Program-made: the position numbers and the translations under genes | Source of the DNA: Lateolabrax maculatus | Taxonomy: Eukaryota > Chordata > Actinopteri > Acropomatiformes > Lateolabracidae | DNA: 64,000 bases | Reading direction: 5' to 3' | Assembly (NCBI GenBank): GCA_031216445.1 | Contig: CM062210.1 | Coordinates: forward strand, 13,341,501 to 13,405,500 | Notes under the pieces: model-generated | Databases searched by the model: none | Told to the model about the DNA's origin: nothing | The model's input: the letters and a program-made list of their open reading frames with translations, nothing else | In this document: positions 13,801 to 26,600 of the stretch, in pieces | Layout: each line of letters starts with the position of its first letter | How positions within the stretch are numbered: position 1 is the stretch's first letter

Positions 13801-14941
13801 ACATGTCAGGGAATGTGGGAGATTTTGGATGAAGCAGATTTCCTGTTGAGCTTCCTGACTTAAGTACATTCAAATTGACTCCTGGCTTTGTGTAGCTTAA
13901 AACAGGTAACTCACAGAGGACAATCCACAAACCAACCAAGAATATTGTATTTTTCAACTTTCAACTAGTCACAAATTTGTGTAGTTAGGTTCATACTGAT
14001 TTGATTGATATATTAATATGACTTCTGTGTGTCTTCCTGGTGAGGGTCCTCAAAAACAATCAGGCTTTGGAGGAGACATGGCACACCTTGACTGCCCCCA
14101 GGCTGACAGAGGGAGTTAGCAGCAATTTTGAGTGTAGCCCCCAAGGAGTAAGCGCTCACCAAATCAAGTAACATGACTACAGGCAATATGCTTTTTAATG
14201 TCACGTATCTTGATTAAATCTCAGGGACCCCACTGGAATAGCAGTGTATTCGCACCTTCTAACAAGTTGCCGCTGCGGCTGTTAGATTAGGTCTCTGTAC
14301 AGTGGGTCACACCCACTTTCCACAGTGACCAGCGGGGACGAATGGGCCAGTGACAACAGGCCGTGAGTGTTTTTCCACAAAAACACAGAAACAAAAGATA
14401 GTACACAGAAGAGAATGATTTTCAATATACTTCAGTGTATCTTTTTCTGCAAAACGGCAAATATTTCATTAAGCTGCATGTAGCGGTGGTGTGGCCTTGT
14501 GTTTTCTATGCAGTTTTTTCTTTTCTTCACGGTATAAACAGGTAGCCTAGTGGTCAGGAATGGCTGTTGTGTGAATATGGACATGGGAAATCAGATGCCT
14601 TATTTACTTTGTTTCCTCTATGCAAAACATCTGCCAAGTTCAGACAAAAGAAAGGGAATTATATTTAAATGTAATAATCATTAGTAACAACATGCTTTCA
14701 TCACCTCAGCTGTACCTAAGATCCATCTGATTCCACAAGTGTGGATTGTCTGGCCCACTAACTGGCAAAGACAGCAGCAGGTAAGCCTAAGTCATGACCT
14801 TAAAAATATCCATTCACAGACAGTCTAAGATACTGTCATCTACTATTATATTATCCTTACTGAACACTGCATTCATTCTTGAACTCCTTTAACAAACCCC
14901 AGGACTAACAGAGGTAGGAAATCACTTTTTCCTTAACCACC

Positions 14942-14980
14942 AGCAACACACATACACACACACACACACACACACTCACA
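14942..14980. repeat. (CA)n microsatellite, interrupted
   Basis: CA-rich run with one CATA and one CTCA interruption. Confidence 0.9.
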
Positions 14981-16833
14981 AGCAGACAGATTGTGTCTAC
15001 TAAATGGAATCCAAGCCATGTGTGTATCCTTCACATCTGTGTATCCTAGCCGGGACACAACAGAGAGAGGTGTGTGTGTGTGGCATGATGCTGTGCCGCA
15101 ATGGGAGTGGGCCTGCTGGGTTACTGGAGCAATATGTTCATATGCAGGGACACACAAAAACACACAGGTACACAGGCACACACCTGGACAGAGAATGTCG
15201 TTGTGAAGCAGAGGAAATGTGAGAACTATATTTAGAGTTAACCTTTTATCACACATTTACATCATGCATCTATTACACACTTGCAAAAGCATGCACACAC
15301 ATTTAGTGCACATAAAAAGCCACAAATCAAGGACTGGGTAAATATCAATGAAAAATATGTTCTATATTTAAGATGTGCTTATAAAAGGACATATCAAAAC
15401 TATCACATACTGGCACATTTATAAAATTATTATGTGTAGACGTTAATGTGTGCCTGGTTTGGAAATGTATTATTCATGAAATATCAGGATGTTGTGCAAA
15501 CAGACCTGCGGAAGGCAAGTATATCATAGATATACACACTACCTTATCTACAAAAAACTCTGTAAGACCACAAACAGAGCAGTGACTATAAGAAGTGCAG
15601 GTGGAAGGAGACTGTAGGAGGATATAGTGGAAAATGTTGTTATGGTCTTTAAAACTATTGATTTTTTTAGATACAAAATCAATGCAATAAATGTATCCTG
15701 GTGAGACTGGTGTAGAGACATTATGACAAAAGGACTTGACATACAGTCCAAATGTGAGTGCCAATATTATTTGTGGAGAAATTAACAGTTTGCTTGCCTT
15801 TCTAATCTGTTAAGTATGGGGGAGGGGGCAAATATACTATTTAATATTCACTGGGAACGTTTTGACCATTGCTTACTTCCATTGCTTTTGCTAGATATTT
15901 GTAGAACTTTGCATTTTGTGTTTGTGGTTTTGTGTCTTGTGTTTAGAGTTTTGAGAAAATTAGCCAAAATTCCAGAAAAAGTGTAAATTGTGTAATTGTA
16001 AAAAAAACTGTAATACAGCTCAAAATGTGCATGTGCATTTATCCTTTCATCCAGTATCACAACAAACAGTTTGAAAGATCAGGACAAAATATGCGCTGAC
16101 CTCAACTAAGCCATAATGATACTGACAATCGTTTTGAACATGTCTAAATTCTGCACATACCTGAGTGACAGCAATGCTGACATGAACATTTTTAACATGT
16201 CCATCTTCATAAAGGCTAATCTGAGCGATTGTTCAGGCCTATATCCTATTCCTTATCTTTATTTAGAAAGTGAGAAAGTCCATATCGTCGGGATGAAGAC
16301 AGGAGCGCAGTCTGTTTATATAAGTCCTGCTATGGAAAACACTATCTCTGATGATGACACAAACGTTGCAGGCAGTGGAGGATATTTGTTTTCATTGGTT
16401 TTTCACCAATCTGTGCAGAAAAAAATTTCAAAAAAATGTAAATCATGACTCATTCCTAGTTTAAGTTGACTATCAATTTCAAATTATTGTTTCTAAAACT
16501 TTACTAATGTAATTACTGTAAAGCCATTTATATTGGGTAACTATCCAGTACAGCCACTGTCTCCTACTGCCGACCACTATGGGCCTGGAGGTCAAATACC
16601 TTAATATAGGTGAGCAGCTCTGGAGCAACAGATTTAGGTTTGTTCCTTTTGGCTCAAAAAGTGTTCCATATCAAGGTGCAGCCTACATGTCTCCAAAGAG
16701 CATTCCAGTGCATACATCAGTATATAAAAATGTATGGTTGAAGGAAAAGGATGAAAACCTCCAAACTGATAAAGTAACGTATACAGTGGTTTGTTTTTCA
16801 ACTCGCTACCTTGTATCAATGTTGCATTAGTAT

Positions 16834-17330
16834 GGTGTGGATCTGTAAAGCTGCATGGATCTGAGTAAATCAGGTACGCTTCAATGATCCAGTAATGTTA
16901 GAGCACTGAGAAATGTTCTAATGGGGAAAAAACACATTGCAGCAGTCACTGCAGGCTTTTCCCTCCAAAGTGCTGCTATGTAGAGCTGATTAGGCTTATT
17001 GTAACATAAAATTCATTTTGCTCGTAAACCTGAATGCAAAAGCAATCCTGTTGCCTTTCTGATGATGGAACAAGGCACTAATTTTAAATTTTCTCTGGGG
17101 AAAAGATTTTGGAGCCACCGCAGGAGAAATTAGGACTTCGACAATGGCTACATGTCTGTGACCTATTCCCATTTGTAACTTCTGTACAATTGCTCTCCCG
17201 ACGGGAGGGGGGAGCTGCGGGTTCAAATCTGGTCCAAAGCATGGATTCGACTAAACCCTGCATGCTTGAGTGATACAATAATGTAAGAGCACTGAGAGGC
17301 TTTCTGGTGGAGAAAAAAAAAACACAAATG
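16834..17330 (+). repeat. two diverged SINE-like copies
   Basis: Two direct copies of about 87 bases (16,853-16,937 and 17,239-17,327) share GCATGGAT, GATC/GATAC, AATGTTAGAGCACTGAG (AATGTAAGAGCACTGAG in the second) and an A-rich end (AAAAAACACA). Immediately before the second copy is GGGTTCAAATCTGG, close to an RNA polymerase III B box, preceded by a CTCCCGACGGGAG hairpin like an anticodon arm. A decayed equivalent (GGATCTG) precedes the first copy. This suggests a tRNA-derived SINE family. No A box was found. Confidence 0.4.
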
Positions 17331-18084
17331 AATGCCATTTGCAAAGGGAAAAAAAATTAAATTGCCATCAGCACTTGTCCTTCACTCAGTAAGGGTAAAT
17401 GGAATATTTTATGGAATTAAATTAAGGAGAACTTCAGAGTCAATGTAGATAGGCAAAATGATAAATCTATGGTGCATTGCACTTGCTGATGAGCTAAATC
17501 CAAATGAAACAGCATTATACAAAAGGAATAAGTCCAAGGCTAAACACAAATCACCAAATGCAATAAACGAGAACTTGAGGTTTTTTTCAGAGGGACTCGG
17601 AATGTCTTTTCATCATGCAAGCTAGGGTCTTGCACATGTTTCTGTGTGAGCTTGTTTGTTTTATACTTCACAGAGAAGTGTACTTATTTTATTGTGCAAG
17701 CCTTCAAAACACACACACGCCCTATAGTAACCAAGGCTGTTTAATTTGACATTTTTTCTACAAAACTCCCACTTGGACACAGAACTGTATTAATCAAACT
17801 CACAAAGCTACTTCCCCTCCAACCTTTCCATTTTTCTGTCTCTCCCATTTTTTCTCTCCTTACCCTTTTTGGTCCAACATATTGTGTCAGTGGCTTCCAA
17901 TGGAAAACATGTAAATGATTATTGCCCTGCACCCATCTCCCTCCTTTCCACCCTGACTTACATCATTCCATCTGCCTCTTCTTCTTGCCCCTCTCTATGT
18001 CCTCCTTTCCTTCCCTATTTCCCATTTCTCCAGCTAACTTGAAACCAGCCAGCATCATGGCCCAGCCTATCCTCTTGCAACGCT

Positions 18085-18310
18085 GCAGCTACCTTCCAAC
18101 GCTCCCCATCGAGTAATTGCCTTGATTTTAATGACTTTTTCAATTACGTCTACTTGGCTACGGCCCCCCCGCCCCCCCGTAATCGCCATCATTTCCATCA
18201 ATTACACTCTTGCATTCCCTTGGCACCAATCAATCTTTGGTTTCTTTTAAACACTTTAAGGCAGTGGAGCGCCTTTTTTCCTGAATAACAGTGACAACCT
18301 CCTGACCCGT
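18085..18310. promoter_or_regulatory. possible conserved non-coding element beside the coding exon
   Basis: Within 400 bp downstream of the coding exon (minus-strand sense) there is complex sequence rich in TAATTG, AATTAC and CCATCAATTAC cores with TTTAAAC stretches, interrupted by C-rich runs near 18,164-18,178. It is free of tandem repeats apart from the C runs. Homeodomain-type sites are suggested. There is no open frame. Confidence 0.22.
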
Positions 18311-18460
18311 CTCATAGCAAGCTGTTCAAGGGGAGAGACGGAAAGAGCAAGGGAAAGGGAGAGGCAACCAAAGGGGAAAAAGCGCCTTTCTTATCACAGT
18401 TAAACACAATACAGGTTTGGCACATGTACAACACACATATGGACATGGGAAAGTTCCTAC

Positions 18461-18591
18461 CTGCTCTTTGACAGAGGCGAGGATGGAGGAGGTCGTCTCT
18501 GCCTCAGATCTGTCTCCATTGGAGGCTGGCATCACAGGTGGAACCATGGCCCCCTTCTCCTGCTCCGCAGGCTGCTCTGGCACCGGCATCG
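18461..18591 (-). CDS. ctnnd2: ctnnd2 (delta-catenin) first coding exon
   Basis: Seen: on the minus strand an AG acceptor is followed by CG and then an ATG at 18,589. The frame stays open for 43 codons, from MPVPEQPAEQ to SILASVKEQ, and ends in CAG before a GTAGGA donor. Known: vertebrate CTNND2 has an Ala-Met-Pro-Val-Pro start segment and a serine, Asn-Gly-Asp and ETTS-rich stretch leading to ILASVKEQ, with an intron after this point. Paralogues PKP4 and CTNND1 share the ILASVKEQ core but not the MPVP/SNGD part, so CTNND2 fits best. Delta-catenin is an armadillo protein that binds the cadherin juxtamembrane region and acts at neuronal junctions and dendritic spines. This exon covers only the tail before the coiled coil; the armadillo repeats lie beyond the window to the left. 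The first two bases are untranslated if ATG 18,589 is the start. The fish paralogue (2a or 2b) cannot be told. Confidence 0.88.
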
Positions 18592-19111
18592 CTAATATTA
18601 ACACACACACAATGAAGAAACATGATTAAGCTGCCTGCAGTTTTAAGTACAAAAAAGGGGCAAGTAAAAATGGGTCACTTCAATGTCAATAGCTTTAAAG
18701 CGTACAGTCAGAAATCTACTTTGTTCAGAGAAAGGAGACCCCTACTGCCACCTTGCATCTATGCAGGATCATCAAATCAATTCAACTTTTGATTTGGAGA
18801 TACGGGTTAGTACTATTTTAGCAACATTGTAGGAATTGTGGGAGGGAGAGACATGAGGTAAAGATATCACGTGAGATGAAAAAGGCAGGTGCATGCAATG
18901 TTCTAAAAACAACAGGCAGTTCACTATTGTAGTTGGGTCTGCTGATTTAGCCTCAGTGCAACATATACTTTCCAAGAATATTACTTCAGATGTGCCTTGT
19001 AAAGAAACGTCCATAAATACGCTTTTTACAACTCCAGAACTTTTCTTCATTTCTTCAGAATAAAAAAGTATTTATAGTTGAAAAAAATCACTCTATGACA
19101 TTATACATCCG

Positions 19112-19137
19112 CAAAGCATTATGGGAATTGTAGTTCC
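19112..19137 (-). promoter_or_regulatory. ZNF143/THAP11-type motif
   Basis: On the minus strand the motif reads ACTACAATTCCCATAATGC, very close to the known ACTACAA-TCCCA-NNATGC element bound by ZNF143 and THAP11. It lies about 520 bp upstream of the coding exon. Such motifs occur in promoters but are also spread by transposons, and the surrounding sequence may be repetitive, so function is uncertain. Confidence 0.4.
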
Positions 19138-20589
19138 AAAACTTAAACATGATTATCTACCAAATAGAAGACAATAAATAATAACAACAATAATAATATT
19201 TAATAAGATCAATAATAATGACTGACAAAATCCAACAATATTAACCTTTTTCATACCATATCACATCGATATTTACGACAAAGGGCCCTGCCTCGAGTTT
19301 CGCAGTTGTCTGGACTTGTATCCAAGTGGTCAAAAAATAAATGACTGCACTGTGCATACAAATATCCAGATTTAACAACCAATTTCTGTTTATAACATTA
19401 TTTGTTGTTCCACTCCGCACCAGTTGCAATACTGTTGTGATGAGCTACCTTTTATTCTATGGAAAATATGCTATATAAATATGCTATTATAGATAAACTA
19501 TGCTTGAATTATCTAATAAATTGGTAAATGTAACTTGTAAAGTAATTTTTTACATTATATTAAGATCAACTAAAAAAAATCAGGCGGAACAAATCTTTTA
19601 AACATGTCAGTCAGTCAGTGTGCCCAACAACCCCGAGTCTATAATACTGTAGATACAGTGGGTGCTTGGGGCATGTGAATGAATACCAAAGTCTGGACTC
19701 TGGAAATACAAACAGCAATTAGTCTGCAACCCACAAACGCACACACACACACACGGTGTCACACTTTTCACCTGTGTCACTGCCAGTATGTCACTTCACA
19801 AATAGGGGTCCTTGTAGACTCATTAAAATGTGATGCCCCACTTATCACGATTTTAATTACTTTATTCAGGATAATAGGATAGGAAAGTGACGTGTCTCTA
19901 ACCGACTAGTAAATTTCAAAGAGATGAGACGATTGCAATTATTCAATTGAAAAACAACAACAACAAAAATAACAGGGATGGCGTTTGGGTTTTCGACCTT
20001 CATCAAACACCACTTAGCCAACTGTAACAAATTAGCATCAGTCCTGCAGGACATTTTCTCTTTGGTACAATTCATCAAAGGCCTAGATACACTGGGAGTG
20101 ATATTAGATGCATCATTTGACACTTCCAAATTGAGCCATCTATAAAATGTGAAATGATTTAGAATGCTACCCTTCTTTTGTAACATTAACATAACATAAC
20201 ATAACAAGGTAGGGTAGGCAATTTATCTTAAAAGCATTATTGGTTATATTTGTTGAAAGTCTCTTTACATCCCGACAGCAATCAATCAATCAAATGCTCT
20301 GACACCAATAAGAGAGAAATCTGTTATCGGTGGCTGTCGCAGGCCTGTAATGAGCCCATTCAGCCCGAATGAAATGACTGGATGACCCACCTGCCTGTCT
20401 ACCTGTGTACCCACTGCGAATAACTGGAGTCTCCCAGATATCTAACGTTATAAGCAATAAGTCACTGCATCAAACTCAAACATGCCAGCTGGACAGCCGT
20501 GAGTACTAACAATAGCCATGCTCCTTGCTCCATTATGACCATGTGTTTTTGTTACATGTGAATGAGACATGAGGAAGCTCGGCCGTCGG

Positions 20590-21536
20590 GGTTAGAAAAA
20601 TCACGATAAAATCACGATATTTCAGGGTTTTTTCGATAACGATATTCTTGACGATAAGACAGAATACTGAAAAATATTTTATTATTAATTTCAAGAACAT
20701 ACAATTGCAAAAAAAATAAGTGTTATAGTTTTATGTAAGCATAAATGTAACAGTTTAGTTAAGAGTTATTTATATATATAGATATAGATATTCAAGTTTC
20801 TACCGTTGCCATGGTAATCGACGTCAGTACAGTAACGCAGTCTTCCGGCTGCAGCCCGGCTACGTCACGTTCGGGCTGAGCTGATGGCGGCCGTTCTAGA
20901 CTGTGCAGCGCGTTCTCAGAACACCGTCTGCGTTCCGCCCCGCGTCAAAAAAACAAGCCAAGTCAATTTAATGACGGATCCGCAGAGCGAGTCAGGCAGG
21001 AAGTCAGGCGACGGCATAGAGTATCGGGTCATTTTTCAAAATAAAACACCCCGTGAAGGCTACCGACTGTTAAAACAGACAAAAAAAAAGAAACAATTGT
21101 AACTTCTAAGTCTACTTACCCATGGTGGAAGCACAACAGACCAAGGAGAAACGACCAAATCAATCAAATCTGAGCGGGTCAACAAAACCGGGCAGGTTCG
21201 CTCCGCTTTAGAAACGCTCCCGGCCGGTGTGAAGCCGTGCGGAGGACGGGACAAAACCGTGTTAGTTGCAGACATGACGTTCATAGAGCCGTGCCTTCCC
21301 GGTGGAGTTGAGGCGTTAAGTAAGTAAATAATGACTACAAGTTTGAGGAAAGTGTGATAACTTGTGCTAGCTATTTCTCTGTAGCCATGCTTGTTGTTGC
21401 TGTACGTGACGATATGACGTCATTACGTCAACAAATCGGACTATCGCCATTAGGACAGGACGATATTAACTTTTTTAATCGAATTATAAATTATACCGGT
21501 TTAACCGTGAACGATACGATATGCCACACCCTTAAT
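20590..21536. mobile_element. hAT-like non-autonomous DNA transposon fragment
   Basis: The segment is bounded by CGATA-rich ends: on the left, repeated TCACGATA and CGATAACGATATTC; on the right, a block whose reverse complement starts TAAGGGTGTGGCATATCGT. Ends like these are typical of a fish hAT family. The interior (20,820-21,310) is markedly more CpG-rich than the surroundings and has only short frames on either strand. No 8-bp target duplication was confirmed, and the left end appears truncated. Confidence 0.45.
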
Positions 21537-21564
21537 CGGTGCATATGTCAATTACATGTTATTT

Positions 21565-21595
21565 ATATATATAGATATATATATATATATATATA
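21565..21595. repeat. (AT)n microsatellite next to the hAT-like fragment
   Basis: An AT run with one GAT interruption, 30 bases beyond the right end of the hAT-like fragment. Confidence 0.9.
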
Positions 21596-21599
21596 GTCT

Positions 21600-24250
21600 T
21601 GTGGACTGTGTTTTGGGGAATGGGCACTGGAGGGAGGCCTAAAGGGACGGCTGGGATTTTTTCGGTTGGATACTTTTTAAAATCTAGCTTCTCTTGCTGG
21701 TTTCTCCAAAGTTACCTACCCCAGCTTTAACTGGAATTCTTTTAAATAATCAATTGAGGCCTCTGTGCCCCTTTCCTGTCTGAGCTAAGCAGACAGAGAG
21801 AAAGAGATAAAAAAAAAAAAAAAAACTCGGAGAAATCAGAAAATGGCCTGCGAGTTTTGGAGAGAAAAGACCACGGGGACACGATATTGTCAATACAGTA
21901 ACTTCAGTTAAAGACTAAATAATGAATTAATTGAGTGTGGGATATGATCCTAGAGTCCCTCTCTTTACAATTAGTGACTAGACTCAGCTCTTCACCTTTA
22001 GCGTTTGATGTGAAGATCCGAGTCTTTGGTGAGACCCACATGTTCAGTATGCACACACTGGTACATGTACACTTCTGCAGCACGACTTAAGTCACATATT
22101 TTATCAGTGTTTTACAGTTTTGAGCAGGATTTTTTGAGAGCAACTATTTATTTACAGTAATGTCATTTAGAAAGCTGATCAGACAGACGTTGGGGTTAAG
22201 TGAGCCACTGGCGTCAAGTAAGTCATCTTACAGAATCAGTGAGCATCCAAACAGCCCGCAACTCAAACATCCAGTCAGTCTATCAGCCAGTCAGCTAGCC
22301 ACCAGACAGACAGCAGGCCAGACAGGGTGGTGTCGGTAAATAAAAGATGGTAGCGCGATTGGCCCGCAGATGGTTATTTTCACTCTCACTGACAAACACC
22401 ACTACTGTGTCTGGCATCTCCCCTCCTGAGTGGAGATGAGTCACCACAGTTTGGCTCCCGAGCAACCAGAACCCCAGGAAAGACCACATTACACCGGCTG
22501 GCTGACTGCCGATTTTTCTCTTGAACGAGACAGCCAAATGTGCAAGTCAGTGGGTAGCGGGAAGACTTAGCTCACCTTCTTTGTGGAGCCCTGCAGTTGT
22601 TTTCTACAGTAAACACCTCCGGCAATGGACTAGAGCCCTGAACCACCACAACAGAATGAACCTTCGTAAACATGTGCTCCATTAATAATTTAATCTGTGG
22701 CTCCTTGGCAATAGTTTTGTGCTGCGGTGGTTTTGGTTCCACAAACCATCCGGTTATATCTGTAGCACTAAAACCTACTGTATTTTGAAAAAGGCACGGC
22801 AGACCTTTGTCATGGAGGGAAAATCCCAGGTGTGTCTAATAACATTAATGATGGCTTCATTCCATTTAGCTGTGCCAGTAAGCCATGCCAGTGCACCAGC
22901 CTGCACAATACCAGAGCCCCTGCACTGGCAAACCTAAACGAAATGCAGCCGTTATTAGTTACACCTGTTTTGACAAGTCACAATGTCTGTGCCAACTGGT
23001 GTTGTGCTTTTTTTGTATTTTCAGGAAAATCTGCGAATCTAAACTGTTTAAGTCTGAATAAATGGAGAGGAAAACTGATTAATTATTGCCATCTAAGTGG
23101 CTGATTGCATTTATTGACACTAAGAAACAGTGGCTTATGGCATTGGCTCATCACATAACCCCTTTTATCCTGCTTTCTGACACAATATCAGAAAACTGAC
23201 AAATACAAGCAACACATACATTCAGTAAGAAAAGCCAGGTTTGAGTGATTTTGATAAGTGCATTCTTGCAGCCAAAGACTGAATAACCTGAACTGCTAAA
23301 AGAAAAAACAAATCTGAACCCAAATGCAGCAGTCCAAATGGAGCAATGCAATTTTTTTAGCCTCTGCATACAACAACACACATCATTGTGAACCATTTAT
23401 TGTGTGAAGAGGCCAGTGATCATATATAGAAAATCCACAAAACCTTTGTGATTAGTGTCCAGACGGGTTCTGTGTTCAGAAAATTGCAAAGCTGGCTCAC
23501 TGTATATTGGCTGCTGCTCAGAGATAATCCCAGTACCAACACGTCCACCATCAAATGTCACAATACTTCACCACCCCAATGTTCTTCCCGGGCTATTGTC
23601 AGCAGGCACAGTTGAGCTGCTATTGAATAGATGTGTTACGTCCACCGTGGTACAATGTAACAGGAACCTCAGCTTAGAGGGGGCTTTTGTGGCTCTGCGG
23701 ACAAATTTAATTGCAGTGCATCCTGGTTGATTTGAGTTTTGTGTGTGGCTTCCCGCTGAACTGAGGAGGAATGATGGCCTATCATTTCATGTTGCCCAGG
23801 CCTGGATAAGACATGAAAAGCTCAGACAAAGCCTTGTGTTTTTGACAGCATGGTAGAGGACCCAGCGTTTAGCTGAGTTTCTTGGAGAACAAAGTGTAAA
23901 CAACAAAAGAAAAAACTGCACTCACAGTTTGAAGGTTTACGACTAATAATTTACAGGAGAAAACCAAACAAGTAGTCAAGGAACTACTGTATCTTGCTCT
24001 GTACTCCTTGCAGGCATATGTCTGCTATTTAGGTTAAATAACAACTCAACCCTAAAGAGTCACGGATATTGAAACACTATGCCCTCATTGTATAAGAACA
24101 ACTGAGATTATTTTGTGCTGCATCTGCTATGTTACTTATGCTGTTACTAGTTTCCATTATCCACCTATTGTATCAATGCTTATACATTTATCTATGTTGA
24201 TTCTGGTTCCTGTAGCACAAAAACACATACCCTTACGTCATTCCCAATAC
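21600..24250 (-). other. ctnnd2 upstream intron segment
   Basis: Noncoding. Contains an A run (21,809-21,825) and a CAGT/CAGC-rich patch (22,262-22,322). No exon or clear element was seen. Confidence 0.5.
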
Positions 24251-25720
24251 ACATATTTTCCATAACCGTAAACACTATTCACCTGTTTCTGTTTGTTCAT
24301 TCAGCAAACATGTGCTCTCAATATAATTGACTCAAGTCATCACAACCTAAACTCAAAGACCACACCTTTCTCCAGGTGCAAACACTAAGCCACAAAATTC
24401 TTAACACACCAATCAAAATTGCAGTGTCAATAAATAGGGCCTAGAGACATCTCCATGTGCTTTAGAGCAATGGGTCCTAACAATCCCAAAGTTGCAAGAC
24501 GACAAGGACGACTACAACGAAAACAATGACATCAACAACAGGAACAAAAAATAAACTTAACCTAAGATGAAATGTGTGCCACCCTAGTTTATCATGTGCT
24601 CATACATGGGAGGACTGTAAGAGAAGCTGGACAGCTAGTGCAACAATATGTGCAGGTAATTGTTATACAGTACAGAGTTTTTCCAGGATGTAGAGAATAA
24701 CCCATCTCTCATAATATCAACACATCAAGACAGTACTGTGTAGTAATGTGTTCAGTAACTGTAGTACATAATGTCAGTACAGTACTACACTACAGTACTG
24801 TATTTATAGTAAGATGTTTTGACTTGTGTAGAGAATCTTTAAGCTGGATGCCATGGCTGACCCACAGTGAGTACTTCTTCATCAACGAGACAGGATGAGA
24901 CGATGAAGACTCTGACGTTGAGTGACCTGTAAACTTGCTCCATTTGGAAATACGTTTTACTCTCCGTCCAAACAAACACAAAATTGGATGTGTAAAGTGT
25001 TCTACATACATAACAAATTATAGGAAAATGAAAAATTAGGCTGCATTCCGTCTTCTGTTTCAGTCTGCCAACATCACCTCATCAACATTGCGGGCTATGT
25101 TCACCCTGGCCCCGACCTTCCTCTACAGCTAGCCTATATCTGCATGCATGCATCTTCCATAGCTTGCAGACGAGTTATATGCGTATGGGGAATGCGGTCA
25201 CAGACCTTCCATCTCCAGACGGACACATAATCCACCAAAGTGGCCCATAATTAGAGATTATGGTTAGCCGTTGTCTTGCTCTTCCTCATCCTCCTCCTTT
25301 TACTCCTCTTGCTATGCCTCTCTCTCCTATGTTGGCATCCGCTGCTACAAAACAGAAGAGGTCACCCGTGGTGTTTTTATAGCTAATTGAACAACTGTGC
25401 ATCATGTGTTTGCCCATGTAAGGAGTCAGAGTGGATAGTAAGAAATTTAAGTTAAGCATTTTGAATGGCAGCGTGTTCTGTGTGAACACAAGGGATTTTA
25501 TTTATGAAGATTGTGCCAAATGTAGAGAATTGTGTTTTGAAAAACAGTGGTTTAGATCTGCAATCTGAGTGTAAAGCAGGGACTGTGCTTGTATTTTAGC
25601 AGAATTGGTTCAGGTGGTTGGTACATGAGTTACATGTTGGGGTCATTGTGTCTCAAGTACCAGTGTTAGTGTGTGGACCACTGAGGAAAAACTGTAATAG
25701 TTTTGTATCAGGACATTCAG
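24250..25720 (+). mobile_element. decayed Tc1/mariner-type element
   Basis: A region of about 1.5 kb includes a broken transposase (24,470 to about 24,900) and AT-rich flanks. The right part (25,530-25,710) resembles the non-coding tail I associate with this fish transposon family. Terminal inverted repeats could not be matched, so both limits are estimates and internal deletions are likely. Confidence 0.5.
24470..24900 (+). pseudogene. Tc1/IS630-type transposase remnant
   Basis: From the ATG at 24,470 one frame reads MGPNNPKVARRQ and later VLIHGRTVREAGQ, the helix-turn-helix segment typical of a fish Tc1/mariner-like transposase. In-frame stops fall at codons 20 and 32, and the frame closes at 24,700. 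Further on, LDAMADP (24,844-24,864) and, in another frame, EYFFINETG (24,869-24,895) match the family segment around the second catalytic aspartate, here changed to asparagine. Stops, a frameshift and the altered catalytic residue show that it is dead. The catalytic core beyond this point is not recognisable. Confidence 0.6.
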
Positions 25721-26600
25721 TATTCAAATTAAGTAACTAGTAGTAATAAAGGTGGGCTGAATTTAGAAGGCTACAGCTGTTATTTCAATATCAAATGTGG
25801 GCATTTGGTCTACTTGGCTGATACTATTTGTTCACAAAAAGTAGTTCTGCTCCACACACAGGCAAAAACGCACGTATGCAAGTACAAACACAGAGGTTAC
25901 TCACACCCTGAGTAAGAGGATTTGGCAGGATGGGCACCTCTGACCCGTGCTCACGCCATGACCTGACAGGTCTCCACACCTGCGCCCTTGTGGCAGAGCA
26001 AACCTTACATGAAAATGTGCTTGCCCACACAAACAGGCACACCTTCCTCTGAGGTTCAGTGAGGTGTCCTTTTCCTTTACGCCATGATCCGTCAGCTGTC
26101 TGACTCCATGCCTTGTTGGCTCAGTTGTGTTGCCCGGGACTCCTGTCTAACCTTATCTTCTCTTTTTATCCTCTTTTCATCATTTTTTTTTCTCTTCTAA
26201 CTTTTACATTTTAAAATCAAATTAATTTGATTGTGTTGAACAATAAATGCACTGTATGGGAATGTATGCATTTGTTGATAGTTTGTCTGTTTTTTTTTTT
26301 TTTTTCCATGCCCAAGTCACATCCCAAGTATTGCGTGATCAAGAAGCCATTGTCCTCAGCATGTTTGAGTGGGTGGCTCTTCTGAGGAACAAAGTCAAAA
26401 GCGTGCTTCTCCCCTTCACATGAAGTGACACTGCTGAAATATTTACAAGGCTTTGAAATGCAATCTAGGCTGGAAAGAATTGTATGATGGCTGTACAAAA
26501 AGAGGGAAGTTCCTTGGGGATGTGAAATACTGCAGATGGTGCTTGAATCCCCCCTGCAGATCTACTGTGCGCTAACACACAATTGCCGTTCGTCAGGGAC

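Larger units (their letters stand above)
8070..16830 (-). other. ctnnd2 intron, middle part
   Basis: AT-rich intron with the CT and CA tracts listed separately, T runs (9,407 and 12,364-12,382) and a loose GATGAC-type repeat at about 12,240-12,340. Nothing coding is supported. Confidence 0.55.

Noticed and set aside
16340..16420. C/D-box snoRNA suggested by CTGATGATGA
   Set aside because: No D box at the right distance and no terminal stem.
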